Shown one piece after another: positions 1 through 10,066 of a stretch of 64,000 nucleotides of DNA (position 1 is the first letter of the stretch; each line of letters starts with the position of its first letter). The stretch is taken from NCBI GenBank assembly GCA_946002055.1, contig CAMFYL010000001.1, forward strand, positions 1-64,000. The letters run 5' to 3'. Source of the DNA: an uncultured Roseburia sp. (GTDB lineage Bacteria; Bacillota; Clostridia; Lachnospirales; Lachnospiraceae). Both the position numbers and the translations under genes were made by a program. A model generated the notes under the pieces. It was not told the origin of the DNA. It saw nothing but the letters and a program-made list of their open reading frames with translations, and did no database searches.

Positions 1-979
1 AAAGTGCATCTTCATAGTCGTATGTGTTCATCAGGCAGTGGAAGTGATTGTCCATGCGAGGGTCAGTATGATAGTTTATGTTGGCTTGATTGGATAGGAT
101 TAACCAGCGGTATTTTTGCAGTAGGTACACTTCGTTAGATATTGGGAGATTTACAGGTTGTTGTAATTCATAAGAACGCATATCAGCAAGCTCGCGGTCA
201 CGCTGGCGATATTTTTTTATAAGCTGACGGATGTAATTATCAATCGCTCTTACAATCCATTGTGTCACATGGAAAGAGTCTACGACAGGGACAGCATTAG
301 GAAAGTACTTGTCTACAAAAGCAAGGTAAGGATTATACATGTCAGAGATTAAATACTTAACGGAGTAACGCTCCTCAGTGGGTACAGACACAAAATAAGG
401 TTCAGTGGTGACTGTGCGTCTGCTTTGTAATAAATCAATTGGATCATCGGTGTAAAAGTCTTGAATGACTAGAGCATAGCGACAGTGTTCATCCATATCT
501 AAGTGAACTTCGTCCACAGAGATGATGTCGCTGAGAGGAAGGCGGTCCATTTTTACATAACGATCAAAAATTTCCAGCGCATGAGTATCAGAGGTGTGAA
601 ACTTGTTGGCGATGGCAGAAGTTGAACTGGCAAGATCCTTGTAAGCCTGGACTATAAGCATATCAGTAGCATTAGTGCTGCGACGACTCTTATTTACAAA
701 CTTAAAAGATTCATTGGTCTCATAGCGGCATTCTGGATTTGAACAACGCCACCGGCGCTGTTTCAGAATAAGAATTAATTCATAGTTGTCTTGGAGTAAG
801 GGGTGAGAAATAGTTCGGGTTTTTATTCCCCTAGAATGCATTTTGAATCCGCAAGACGGACAGAAGTGGACACTAGGATGAGTTTCCAAAGTGAGGTATT
901 TCTTGGTGCCATTGATAGAGATGTCAGAAATGAAGACATCGGAGTCTTCTAAGTTGAGAAGTTCTGTTATACAATTCAT
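1..979 (-). CDS. ISL3-family transposase, 3' end truncated by window edge
   Basis: Read manually on the minus strand: ATG at 979 with upstream AAGGAGGAT RBS; MNCITELLNLEDSDVFISDISINGTKKYLTLETHPSVHFCPSCGFKMHSRGIKTRTISHPLL...RRWRCSNPECRYE...SVDEVHLDMDEHCRYALVIQDFYT...VVDSFHVTQWIVRAIDNYIRQL. N-terminal zinc-finger cysteines followed by a DDE-type core, ISL3-like. Absent from the ORF track because it runs off the window. Confidence 0.85.
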   Translation of the reverse strand, partial: MNCITELLNLEDSDVFISDISINGTKKYLTLETHPSVHFCPSCGFKMHSRGIKTRTISHPLLQDNYELILILKQRRWRCSNPECRYETNESFKFVNKSRRSTNATDMLIVQAYKDLASSTSAIANKFHTSDTHALEIFDRYVKMDRLPLSDIISVDEVHLDMDEHCRYALVIQDFYTDDPIDLLQSRRTVTTEPYFVSVPTEERYSVKYLISDMYNPYLAFVDKYFPNAVPVVDSFHVTQWIVRAIDNYIRQLIKKYRQRDRELADMRSYELQQPVNLPISNEVYLLQKYRWLILSNQANINYHTDPRMDNHFHCLMNTYDYEDAL

Positions 980-1094
980 ATATCCTCCTTATCTGCGATA
1001 GATTGTTGGTAAATCCATTATAGGATAAAGAGAGATAAAAAGGAAAGGTGCCGTTAGCTCAACATGGACTAGCAGCACCTTTTGGTTGTTGTGG

Positions 1095-1178
1095 ACCCTA
1101 AAACCAGACCCTAAAAGTAAACCCTAAAGTTTGTCCCTACAACTGTACCCTAAAAAAGTATGACCCTAAAAAACTTTG
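1095..1178. repeat. Short tandem array of ACCCTAAA motifs with ~13-bp period
   Basis: ACCCTAAA at 1095, 1108, 1121, 1147, 1163 and degenerate TCCCTACA at 1134; spacing 13,13,13,13,16. Confidence 0.8.
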
Positions 1179-1260
1179 AATACCCATGATATATCCTTAC
1201 ACGGCCTTTGTCTTGAATGAGTTCTATATTATATTTATGCAATGCATAACGAGGTGAACT

Positions 1261-1449
1261 ATGGAAGCAAGAGAAGAATTGAAAAAATTAAGAGAAAGTA
1301 CCGGTATGAATAGAAAAGAAATTTGTGATATAATATGTAAGACGTTTAAGAAGGTGCATACCATCTCTAGTGGGGAACTTGGGGAGATACATCATGAAAA
1401 AGATCGCAACAAAACTGAAGGATATGCTGCTATATGCGGGATTGAGTAA
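1261..1449 (+). pseudogene. Probable truncated HTH (XRE-like) gene fragment
   Basis: N-terminus MEAREELKKLRESTGMNRKEICDI resembles the start of small HTH proteins; the rest is out of frame over the start of the downstream kinase. Confidence 0.4.
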
Positions 1450-3601
1450 AGAGGAATATGAGAGGGTTCAGGGGATATATTTATCACCTAACTGGTTAAT
1501 CTTGTGCATCTTTTCATCATTAGTGTCTGTAACAATGCTTGCCTTTTCCATTTATTCATTTTTTAATGAGGATTTGGCGGGCAGTCGATACATTTACTTG
1601 GCGGTAAGCGCAGTAACTCTGGCTATTGCCCTTGTAAATGTCTTTAAGGGAAAAGAGAATCTACGCTCGTTGGCATTCTTAAGTGAGCTGTTTATTGCGG
1701 TGGCTTATTTGATGGGGATGTTGAACGGTACGGTGGGAGACCCGAATCATTTATCTGTCACCTTTATGGTTCTTATCTTTGTTTTACCAATGATTTTTAA
1801 TGGAAGACCCATCATTATTATGGGGGAGATGTTGATTTCCTGCATCTTATTTGTAATATTGGCGGTTCGATTCAAGGATCCCGGCATTGCCAGAATGGAT
1901 ATTTCTAACATACTTGCATTTGCCGTTACTAGTTTTGTATTAAATATGCACCTGTTTTACACCAAAGTGGAGGGCTATCTATCTAGGTACAAGGCTACAA
2001 ATGCAAAGCAGAGAGCTGAAAAGCAACTTCAGTTGGTGGAGGCATTTAGCCGAGAAACGGCAGATGTTTTCATTGTGGAATTGCGTAACATGAAATCTAC
2101 AGTGATCAAAACAGGCGGGGGCATTTTGCCAGAGGAAAGGCAGACGTCCCGTCCTTATATGCAGACATGGGAATGGTATGTTAACAAATATGTCTGTGAA
2201 GAGGACAGAGAACAACTCTTACATAGTGTTCAAATCAGTCAAGTACTGAAAAAGTTAGAACGTATTGACGAGTACGCTTGTAGATATCGTATTGATCAGG
2301 GGGGAAACAAGGTATACTACCAGGTAAAATTCAGTTATCTGGGAAGGAGAGACTTTAATCGAATTGTCTTTGGTATACGTTGTATCGATGACATTATTTC
2401 CTTGGAAAAACAACACCAGACTTTGGTGGAGGAAGCATTAGAGCAGGCAGAGGTGGCAAATAAGGCAAAGTCAGCATTTTTGTTTAATATGTCACATGAT
2501 ATTCGCACGCCGATGAACGCCATTGTAGGCTACACAGAATTAATACAAGCACATAGCGATGAGCAAGAAAAATGTATGGATTATATAAGGAAAATTCGTT
2601 CATCCTGTGATTTTTTACTTTCGTTGATTAATAACGTTTTGGAGATGTCCAAAATTGAGAGTGATAAAATTGTTTTGGATGAATCTCCCATTCGAACCGG
2701 TCAGATTCTGGAAGAGGTAAGTGACGTTTATGAAGAACTGATGAGGGATAAGAATATTGAATTTGTGCATGAACTGGATGTTCAGACAAAATATATCTAT
2801 GCGGATAAGGTGAAGCTAAAGGAGATTTTCTTGAATCTGGTTTCCAATGCATATAAATACACCTTGGAAGGCGGTAGGGTGTATTTCGCAAGACGGGAGA
2901 TACCAAGCGATAGAGAAGGCTACGCTCTTATGGAAACTATAGTTTCTGATACGGGAATTGGTATGTCGAAGGAATATCTCCCGGCATTATTTGATGAGTT
3001 TTCAAGAGAGAAGCATGGTGCCGACAATAAAATTCAAGGTACAGGACTGGGTATGCCTATTGTGAAACGCCTGGTTGATTTGATGGGTGGGACCATTTCT
3101 GTAGAAAGCGAACTGGGGAAAGGAACAACCATCACATTCATGATTCCGCACCGAATTGCCGGAATCGAAGATATCCATTCGGAAGATGTGGATGTGATTG
3201 ATAAAAGTGATTTCAAGGGGAAGCGCATTCTTCTGGCTGAGGATAATGATTTTAATGCAGAAATTGCCACAGAAATTTTACAGGATGTAGGATTTATTGT
3301 TGAAAGAGCAGAAGACGGCATTATATGCGTTGATATGCTGCAGAAGGCAGAAACGAATTACTATGATTTGATTCTTATGGACGTGCAAATGCCCAATATG
3401 AATGGATACAAAGCAACTCAGATGATCAGAGCCATGGAGGAACCAAAACGCAGAGACATTCCGATTATTGCAATGACAGCCAATGCATTTGAGGAAGATA
3501 AAAGGGATGCATTGGCGGCCGGTATGGATGGACATCTGGCCAAGCCAATCAACACCAATAAGCTTATGAAAATGCTTGCGATGGTTCTTAAGAGTTGTTA
3601 G
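1394..3601 (+). CDS. Hybrid sensor histidine kinase/response regulator
   Basis: N-terminal TM helices, HisKA ([15 protein letters not shown]), HATPase ([18 protein letters not shown]), receiver domain (LLAEDNDFN...[14 protein letters not shown]...AKPI). ORF track start is 1370; ATG 1394 follows GGGGAG. Confidence 0.9.
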   Translation: MKKIATKLKDMLLYAGLSKEEYERVQGIYLSPNWLILCIFSSLVSVTMLAFSIYSFFNEDLAGSRYIYLAVSAVTLAIALVNVFKGKENLRSLAFLSELFIAVAYLMGMLNGTVGDPNHLSVTFMVLIFVLPMIFNGRPIIIMGEMLISCILFVILAVRFKDPGIARMDISNILAFAVTSFVLNMHLFYTKVEGYLSRYKATNAKQRAEKQLQLVEAFSRETADVFIVELRNMKSTVIKTGGGILPEERQTSRPYMQTWEWYVNKYVCEEDREQLLHSVQISQVLKKLERIDEYACRYRIDQGGNKVYYQVKFSYLGRRDFNRIVFGIRCIDDIISLEKQHQTLVEEALEQAEVANKAKSAFLFNMSHDIRTPMNAIVGYTELIQAHSDEQEKCMDYIRKIRSSCDFLLSLINNVLEMSKIESDKIVLDESPIRTGQILEEVSDVYEELMRDKNIEFVHELDVQTKYIYADKVKLKEIFLNLVSNAYKYTLEGGRVYFARREIPSDREGYALMETIVSDTGIGMSKEYLPALFDEFSREKHGADNKIQGTGLGMPIVKRLVDLMGGTISVESELGKGTTITFMIPHRIAGIEDIHSEDVDVIDKSDFKGKRILLAEDNDFNAEIATEILQDVGFIVERAEDGIICVDMLQKAETNYYDLILMDVQMPNMNGYKATQMIRAMEEPKRRDIPIIAMTANAFEEDKRDALAAGMDGHLAKPINTNKLMKMLAMVLKSC

Positions 3602-3637
3602 GGAGCCGATAGGAACAAGAACGATAGGGGAAAACAA

Positions 3638-5140
3638 ATGAAAAAGAAATTAAGAATTGGACTCATTGGTTTGCTGGTATGTTTTTTAGGAGTAGGTGGT
3701 GGCCTGTGGTTTAGGGCCAATTTCGTTATTACCGCTGCCTTTCACGAACAAACCATAGAACTTGGAAGTGGCAGCATCAGTAACGATATCGAGGATTATC
3801 TGCGAGGACCCATTGATTCACTGGAGAGTGTTACACTGGATACCGGCAAGGTCAATCCAAACAAAATCGGCGACTACAAGGTTACTTGCATTACACCGAA
3901 GAAAACCTTTGAATATACGATTCGTGTTGAGGATACCACGGCTCCGGAAGTAAAAATCCAAGAAATGAAGTGTATGGCAATCGAAAGGGAATATGTGCCA
4001 TCTGACCTAATAGAAGAGGTGTTTGACTATTCCCGGGAGATTCATACCTATTTTGTTGTTGATGATAAGAAGCAGGAGACACTCTGCTTCGATAAAGAAG
4101 GCACATATGAATTTTCCCTGTGTGTTGCTGATGCATCGGATAACATTGCAAAGCAGGATTTTACCATCGCTTTTGCTAATGCCCCCGAATTCTATCTGTT
4201 AGATGACCGATACATATCTGTGGGAACTGACTTTGACTTGATGACCTACGTTTTCGCCTATGACAGAAAGGATGGAATTCTCACAGAAGACGTAAAGGTG
4301 GAGTCTGGCGGTTATGATTGCAATACAGCGGGGGATTACGAAGTTACGTACACGGTTACTAACAGCAAAGGCGTAACGGCGAAACAACAGATACATATTT
4401 ATGTTGGAGAACAGACCAATTATAATGTGGATTTGTCTGACGAAGAACTGCAGACATTGATAGAATATGGATACTTTACATATAAGCCTTTGGACGAGGA
4501 GAATATTGATAAGGTGTTGGAAATCACCAAACCAACACTTGCAAACGTTTACACACAGGATCTCCTTGGCTCTATGGGAATTTATAAAATCACACCGGAA
4601 CAGACATATTTTATCAGCATAGGACATGTGGGCAAACAGCATAATCATGTGGCTTCCAAAATCGTATTTTGGGATGGAACAGTGGTTAGCGCAACACCAA
4701 CATCATCTTTTGCCCATGGAGATGATCCAATTGCTATGCTTGCGATACCCACAGAGACAATTCCTATGGAAACATTGTTAAAATTAAAGGAAGTATATGT
4801 GGATGAGCATGCCCTGGATGAGGCCTATGAAAATCAAGAGGTTGTTGCCAGACAGCTGTATCATTTGTTTGGAATCAATGACGTTAGATTAGATGACAAG
4901 ATTTGTCGTTTGCATTGTTTGTCTCCCGGCAGTGATTGCTTGAAGGAGGCGGGCGACAATGATATATACTTATCCACGGACCATGGTGTTCGATCCGGTA
5001 TGTCAGGGACGCCTCTCTTTGATGGGAAAGGAAGGATTTTGGCTACCTTGGGAGGACATTTGATTGTGCCGGGCAAACCCACCATTGATTATTGGTCTAG
5101 AATTGATCAGTTGGATGAATTACTTTCCAACACACCTTAG
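3638..5140 (+). CDS. Membrane-anchored extracellular protein with Ig-like repeats and a C-terminal trypsin-like serine protease domain
   Basis: N-terminal signal/TM; Ig-like segments (DTTAPEVKI..., GDYEVTYTVTNSKG); C-term ISIGHVG, DDPIAMLAI and GMSGTPLF resemble a His/Asp/Ser triad. Confidence 0.65.
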   Translation: MKKKLRIGLIGLLVCFLGVGGGLWFRANFVITAAFHEQTIELGSGSISNDIEDYLRGPIDSLESVTLDTGKVNPNKIGDYKVTCITPKKTFEYTIRVEDTTAPEVKIQEMKCMAIEREYVPSDLIEEVFDYSREIHTYFVVDDKKQETLCFDKEGTYEFSLCVADASDNIAKQDFTIAFANAPEFYLLDDRYISVGTDFDLMTYVFAYDRKDGILTEDVKVESGGYDCNTAGDYEVTYTVTNSKGVTAKQQIHIYVGEQTNYNVDLSDEELQTLIEYGYFTYKPLDEENIDKVLEITKPTLANVYTQDLLGSMGIYKITPEQTYFISIGHVGKQHNHVASKIVFWDGTVVSATPTSSFAHGDDPIAMLAIPTETIPMETLLKLKEVYVDEHALDEAYENQEVVARQLYHLFGINDVRLDDKICRLHCLSPGSDCLKEAGDNDIYLSTDHGVRSGMSGTPLFDGKGRILATLGGHLIVPGKPTIDYWSRIDQLDELLSNTP

Positions 5141-5206
5141 GATATATTGACAGATCAACTTTCAGTAGAAGAATACTATTTCATAGTCGTTAGGAGGGGA
5201 AATCAA

Positions 5207-5812
5207 ATGACAGAACAGGAAAGAATGAAACAGGGGTATGTATGGAAAGATGACGAAGAAAACCTTGCTTTGCAGGCAAAATGCAAGGCTTTGGTAAAAA
5301 AGTGGAACGAATTGCCCACGGAGGCTATGAAAGAGCGAGAGGCTATGCTTCATGAGATTTTCGGTGAAGTGGGAGAGAATGTATGGATGAATTCTCCGCT
5401 GACAGTTACCGTTGGCAAGTATGTATCCATTGGTTCCGGTACCTATGCCAATATGAATCTTGTGTTGATTGACGATTGGAAGATAACCATTGGAAAAAAT
5501 GTGCTGATTGGACCAAATGTTACCATGAGCACTACCGGTCATCCCATTGACCCGGCACATCGTCAGGATGGTATGTATTCTTTCCCCATTACCATTGGTG
5601 ACAATGTGTGGATTGGGGGCAATGTAACCATTCTTCCGGGTGTTACCATTGGGGAGAATTCTGTCATTGGTGCAGGCTCTGTAGTGACCAAGGATATTCC
5701 TGCAAATGTGGTTGCCTTCGGGGCTCCGTGTAAGGTGTATCGGGAGATTAATGAACGGGATAGAGAGTACTATTTTGGAAACAGAAGATTTGATGAACAA
5801 CCGGAGAGATAA
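5207..5812 (+). CDS. Maltose/galactoside O-acetyltransferase family protein (left-handed beta-helix)
   Basis: Hexapeptide repeats (IGKNVLIGPNVTMSTTGHPIDPAHR, GDNVWIGGNVTILPGVTIGENSVIGAGSVVTKDIPANVVAFGAPCKVYREI); ATG 5207 preceded by AGGAGGGG. Confidence 0.9.
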   Translation: MTEQERMKQGYVWKDDEENLALQAKCKALVKKWNELPTEAMKEREAMLHEIFGEVGENVWMNSPLTVTVGKYVSIGSGTYANMNLVLIDDWKITIGKNVLIGPNVTMSTTGHPIDPAHRQDGMYSFPITIGDNVWIGGNVTILPGVTIGENSVIGAGSVVTKDIPANVVAFGAPCKVYREINERDREYYFGNRRFDEQPER

Positions 5813-5847
5813 ATCCAATGTTTTTTTGTGAAAGTGAAGGAAACAGA

Positions 5848-5884
5848 AAAAGGGAAGAGGACGCATAGATCTCTTCCCTTTTTA
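5848..5884. terminator. Bidirectional intrinsic terminator between convergent genes
   Basis: AAAAAGGGAAGAG-GACGCATAGAT-CTCTTCCCTTTTT inverted repeat. Confidence 0.85.
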
Positions 5885-7321
5885 TCATTTCTTTGCCTGA
5901 ATTAAATTCTTGTAAAATCTCACAGCACCCGGTAAGCAGTTGTACTCGATATTCTCGTTAATGCCGTGCATACCCTTCATCTGCTCCGGACCATAAATGA
6001 CAGGTGCAAATCGCACACAGTTTTTACAGATTGGCTGGTAAAACTGTGCATCGGTTGCTCCGGTCATCACATAGGGACTGGAAGGCAGTCCCGGGAAGGT
6101 CTTGGCGATGGTTTCTTCCACCAGCTTGAAACCTTCACCATGGATATCAACGGGCTCGGTGTAATCGTTGGAATGAAATACTTCCATTTCCAAACCGTGT
6201 TTTGTTGCCACCTGCTCCAAAAGCTCTAAGCTTTCCTTTTCTCCCTGATGAGGGATGAAGCGAAGATTTGCACCAAGGGTTGCCTCCTGTGGAAGCACAT
6301 TATAGGCGTTGGAGCCTGACTGCATGGTAAAGCCGATGGTGGTTTTTAGCATGGCACCAGCCTGAGCGCTAATTTTGGGAAGGACAATCTTAAGAAGTGG
6401 TCCAAAGAGCCATAAGTTGCTAAACACCAGTTTCAAACCGAAGTTACCGTAAGGTGCTAAGGTGCGAAACATGGCAGCTACTTCTTTGGAAATCTCCTTG
6501 CGGAAAGGAGAGTGATGTTCCATCTCCTGTACGAAAGCAGAGAGCCTAGCAATAGGAGTGTTGGCTGCAGGGGCACTGGCATGTCCGCCGGTACTTCTGG
6601 CGGTAAATTTCACATCTGCCTTGCCCTTCTCAAAGACACCTACCATGGCAAAATTGCCGTTGATACCTCCGATGGGATTCGTGATAATTCCGCCTCCCTC
6701 GTCGCATACAAGGAATAGTTCCACGCCTCGTCGTTGTAATTCGGCCACAATCTTTGGTGCGCCGTCACCGGCCCACTCCTCGGTGCAGGAGGAAGCCAAA
6801 TATACATCGGTCTCCGGAACAAATCCCTCTGCTAAAAGTTGTTCTACAGCCTCGAAAAATCCCATAACGGAACATTTGGTATCTGAGGTTCCACGTCCCC
6901 AGACTTTTCCATCTGCAATATCTCCGGAAAATGGTTCATGAATCCATTCGCCCTCTGCTACAACCACATCCTGATGGCTCATTAGAAGAATCGGCTTTTG
7001 ATCTGACGTTCCTTTCCAGTGAAAGAGCAGGTTGCCGTCAATTTCTGTTTTTTCCAAATTGGCGTGAACCAGGGGAAACAGTTCTTCCAATATCTTGTGA
7101 AAACCTCGAAATTTCTCGGCTTCGTCCACGTGGTCGTGGGAAGTGGTATCGTATTGTACCATTTTTGACAGTTTCTCTGCCAGGCGTAAAGATTCCGCCT
7201 CATCCTCATGGGCAACATATGTAGATGTTTTGGAAGGAAGAAGCAGTGTATGAAGGACTGCAATCAAAAGCAGAACAATCAAAATTACCAATACTGCCGG
7301 AAAAATCAATAATACTTTCAT
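5885..7321 (-). CDS. M20 family metallopeptidase (carboxypeptidase PM20D1/CPS1-like)
   Basis: N-terminal TM; LLMSHQDVV, WGRGTSDTK, CTEEWAGDGA, GGHASAP, TGATDAQFY. Confidence 0.9.
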   Translation of the reverse strand: MKVLLIFPAVLVILIVLLLIAVLHTLLLPSKTSTYVAHEDEAESLRLAEKLSKMVQYDTTSHDHVDEAEKFRGFHKILEELFPLVHANLEKTEIDGNLLFHWKGTSDQKPILLMSHQDVVVAEGEWIHEPFSGDIADGKVWGRGTSDTKCSVMGFFEAVEQLLAEGFVPETDVYLASSCTEEWAGDGAPKIVAELQRRGVELFLVCDEGGGIITNPIGGINGNFAMVGVFEKGKADVKFTARSTGGHASAPAANTPIARLSAFVQEMEHHSPFRKEISKEVAAMFRTLAPYGNFGLKLVFSNLWLFGPLLKIVLPKISAQAGAMLKTTIGFTMQSGSNAYNVLPQEATLGANLRFIPHQGEKESLELLEQVATKHGLEMEVFHSNDYTEPVDIHGEGFKLVEETIAKTFPGLPSSPYVMTGATDAQFYQPICKNCVRFAPVIYGPEQMKGMHGINENIEYNCLPGAVRFYKNLIQAKK

Positions 7322-8016
7322 TGGTTGCCTCCTTTATCTGCAGCTATTTTTTTCTTATGAAATACATAGGCAACACCGATGGCGATGGCACCGGATGGAA
7401 TAATCATAAAGCTGGTGGAGCCCATAAGTGCCGGCACAAAGATGAACAGCGCACTCATAATGATGAGTGGGAAAATGGCAATGTGCATATTCTTGCGATA
7501 ATACTTGTAGGCCATGGCACCAAAGAGGGCAGGAACTACATTGTCAAAAGCAGGCTGCAAAGCAGGGTTCTGAAGGATTGGCTGTAATGGCACCATGAGA
7601 AGTACACCTAATGCCAACACCAGTATGGTCACAAGAGAGGAGGTGGCAATGGAGATGGTGGAAATAATTTCATTTTCCGGAGTGCCGGTTTTGGCGTCCA
7701 CCATATCTCTGGCATTTACTGCACAGGGAATCTTCATATTAATCAGGTTACCGGTGATGAAGGCCAAATATCCACCACCGGAACCAAGCATAGGTGTGTA
7801 GATTAAAAATTCAGCAACACTGCTGACAACCCATACAATGCCCACTGCAAAAAACCCGTTCATTGTGGCCCTTAAATCAGGATATGCCCCAAGGTAGTGT
7901 CCCATAAGAAAAGGTGCACCAATGAGCATAATCAGCATAATCACACTGACAACGCGACCGATGATATGAGTGTGCTTGTTGTAATTTGTCCATTCTGTAT
8001 TCTTATTCTGTTCCAT
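7318..8016 (-). CDS. Multi-pass membrane protein, probable partner of the adjacent DUF5058-like protein
   Basis: Several TM segments; overlaps the M20 gene by 4 nt and follows the DUF5058-like gene directly. Confidence 0.6.
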   Translation of the reverse strand: MEQNKNTEWTNYNKHTHIIGRVVSVIMLIMLIGAPFLMGHYLGAYPDLRATMNGFFAVGIVWVVSSVAEFLIYTPMLGSGGGYLAFITGNLINMKIPCAVNARDMVDAKTGTPENEIISTISIATSSLVTILVLALGVLLMVPLQPILQNPALQPAFDNVVPALFGAMAYKYYRKNMHIAIFPLIIMSALFIFVPALMGSTSFMIIPSGAIAIGVAYVFHKKKIAADKGGNQ

Positions 8017-8031
8017 TTTACACACTCCTTT

Positions 8032-8778
8032 CTATAACAATCCAAAAATTGCAGCTGCGGCCATTCCCGCAATCATACTTCCGGCAATGGAAAAACTGTC
8101 CACCCAGGCAAGACTCTTCTTTTGGGAGAGCCGGATGAAAATGGCCATGGCTGCAGCTGAAACTACAATGACAATGATTGGGGTAACATCTCCGTTAAAG
8201 GTAAAAAGTCCATTTTCAGAGATAAAACCGCCAAAGTAACGCCCGATGTATGTACTTACCAAACCAATAAACATAGCAGTCATGGCAGTGTCACCAAAAC
8301 CTGCGGAAGAGGAATTGCCGGACTTTGATAATTTGTTCGTATACTTCTTGTTGAGAAATACAGATAGTACCATTCCCCACATAATGCATATGCTCATTAA
8401 TAGAGCAATGGTGGCAAAGGATGATGCAGTCATCTCCGATGCTGATAAAGTTGTCATGCCGGTTTGTTCTGCTGCGGCTTGCGCAATTTGTGTCTCGTAG
8501 TGAAGAGCTCCAATCACGGAAAGTCTCAACCATGGAAGTGGTGTGCCTAAACTGCCCGACAGTGCAATGACGCCTAGCAAGATGCCCACACTTGGCAAAA
8601 GAGAAAACGTTGCACTGGATATTATGGTACGCTTCATTTTCGTGGTGTCCATACCGATGGCTTTTCCTGCTTTATATGCTCGTATCAGGAAAATCACGCA
8701 GATGACTGCCACAAAAGCAACAATGGTGCCACATATCAGATACATTGGCCCACTGTTAAGTTGATTTAAAATTGTCAT
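8032..8778 (-). CDS. DUF5058-like integral membrane protein
   Basis: MTILNQLNSGPMYLICGTIVAFVAVICVIFLIRAYKAGKAIGMD...SFSLLPSVGILLGVIALSGSLGTPLPWLRLSVIGALHYE; recalled family resemblance. Confidence 0.65.
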   Translation of the reverse strand: MTILNQLNSGPMYLICGTIVAFVAVICVIFLIRAYKAGKAIGMDTTKMKRTIISSATFSLLPSVGILLGVIALSGSLGTPLPWLRLSVIGALHYETQIAQAAAEQTGMTTLSASEMTASSFATIALLMSICIMWGMVLSVFLNKKYTNKLSKSGNSSSAGFGDTAMTAMFIGLVSTYIGRYFGGFISENGLFTFNGDVTPIIVIVVSAAAMAIFIRLSQKKSLAWVDSFSIAGSMIAGMAAAAIFGLL

Positions 8779-8848
8779 TTATAATCAGCTCCTTTTCTAT
8801 CGTGAAATGTATTGAGCTCATTGTACCATTCTTTTACCGCTATTCCAA

Positions 8849-8940
8849 TAGTGAGCCATTAGGGGTGCCATTAGGGACAGTCCCTAATGGCACCCAGAAG
8901 TGTCCCTGATGGCACCCAGGTCTGTCCCCAATGGCTCACT
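8849..8940. repeat. Composite intergenic palindrome with ~22-nt direct repeats
   Basis: Outer arms AGTGAGCCATT.../...AATGGCTCACT; inner perfect 16-bp-stem palindrome GGGTGCCATTAGGGAC-A-GTCCCTAATGGCACCC at 8863-8895; direct repeats GTCCCTAATGGCACCCAGAAGT / GTCCCTGATGGCACCCAGGTCT / GTCCCCAATGGCTCACT. Confidence 0.85.
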
Positions 8941-9040
8941 TGACAAGAACAACAGTTGGTAACTACAATGTGGTTATCGACTGTTTTTCTTATAAAAACT
9001 GGCAACATATGAAAGAACGATAAATGTGCGGGGAAGGATT

Positions 9041-10066
9041 ATGGGAGAAACAAGTGTTACCATCAAAAAAAGAATAGACTGGATTGATATGGCCAAGGGA
9101 TATGGTATGCTCTTCGTCATTATGGCCCATTGCGATGTGGGTGTGTTGGGATTGTGGATGTATACCTTTCACCTTCCACTATTTTTTATGCTATCGGGAT
9201 ATACATTTTCCCATAAAGAAAACGTTAAAGATTTTCTGCTAAAAAAGTGCAGAACCATGCTGGTGCCATATTTTTTGCTGGGCATACCCATGATTTTATA
9301 TGAGTGGTGGCAGTATGATTCCATGGGGTATGGGGGCGTGGAAAATTTTCTGTACTTAAGTATGGAGTTCGTGAAACAAAGGAGAATGTCCACTTTGTGG
9401 TTTTTGGCTTGCTTGTTTTGCGTGCAAATTGTATTCTATTTTTTGGCAAGATACATAAAAGATTTGAGATGGCTGGGGCTGGTGTGCCTGATCATCACTG
9501 TTTTGGGCTATGTGTACTATTTAAACGGCGGTGGCAGCCTTCCTTGGAATTTTGATGCATCGTGGATGGCAATTACATTTTTCTATATAGGATATGCGTA
9601 CAAACAAAGGGGGCAGAACATCGATAAAATTTTGGATAAAAAGAGTTATTCCATACCATTGTTTGCAATTATGGTGATTTTGAACTTAGGTTTGGCAGTT
9701 TTGAACTTGAAGCTTGGTTATCAGAATTTGGAAATGTTTTATTCATCCTATGGAATGCTTCCGCTGGTGTATGGATCGGCCATTGCGGGATGTTTTGGCG
9801 TTATCATTTTTTGTAAATGGTTTACATTTCGACCTATCAGGTATATTGGAGCCAACTCTATGTTATACTTTGCGTGGCATCAGACCATTATGATGCCTCT
9901 GATATCGAAACTACTGCAGAGACTGGGGTGGTCAATCAGTGGGGCTACACCGTTGCCGGAACTTATTGTATACAAGATGGTATATGTATTGCTCATTATT
10001 GCCGTCATAACGGTTTTAAATATGATAATCTCAAATACGAGATTACGATTTATTCTTGGAAGATAA
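9041..10066 (+). CDS. Acyltransferase 3 family membrane protein
   Basis: RIDWIDMAKGYGMLFVIMAHCDV...FHLPLFFMLSGYTF; about 10 TM segments; ATG 9041 preceded by GGGGAAGG. Confidence 0.85.
   Translation: MGETSVTIKKRIDWIDMAKGYGMLFVIMAHCDVGVLGLWMYTFHLPLFFMLSGYTFSHKENVKDFLLKKCRTMLVPYFLLGIPMILYEWWQYDSMGYGGVENFLYLSMEFVKQRRMSTLWFLACLFCVQIVFYFLARYIKDLRWLGLVCLIITVLGYVYYLNGGGSLPWNFDASWMAITFFYIGYAYKQRGQNIDKILDKKSYSIPLFAIMVILNLGLAVLNLKLGYQNLEMFYSSYGMLPLVYGSAIAGCFGVIIFCKWFTFRPIRYIGANSMLYFAWHQTIMMPLISKLLQRLGWSISGATPLPELIVYKMVYVLLIIAVITVLNMIISNTRLRFILGR

Noticed and set aside
5162-5866. 234-aa minus-strand ORF opposite the acetyltransferase gene
   Set aside because: Antisense to a clear LbH acetyltransferase; composition is the antisense shadow of hexapeptide repeats.
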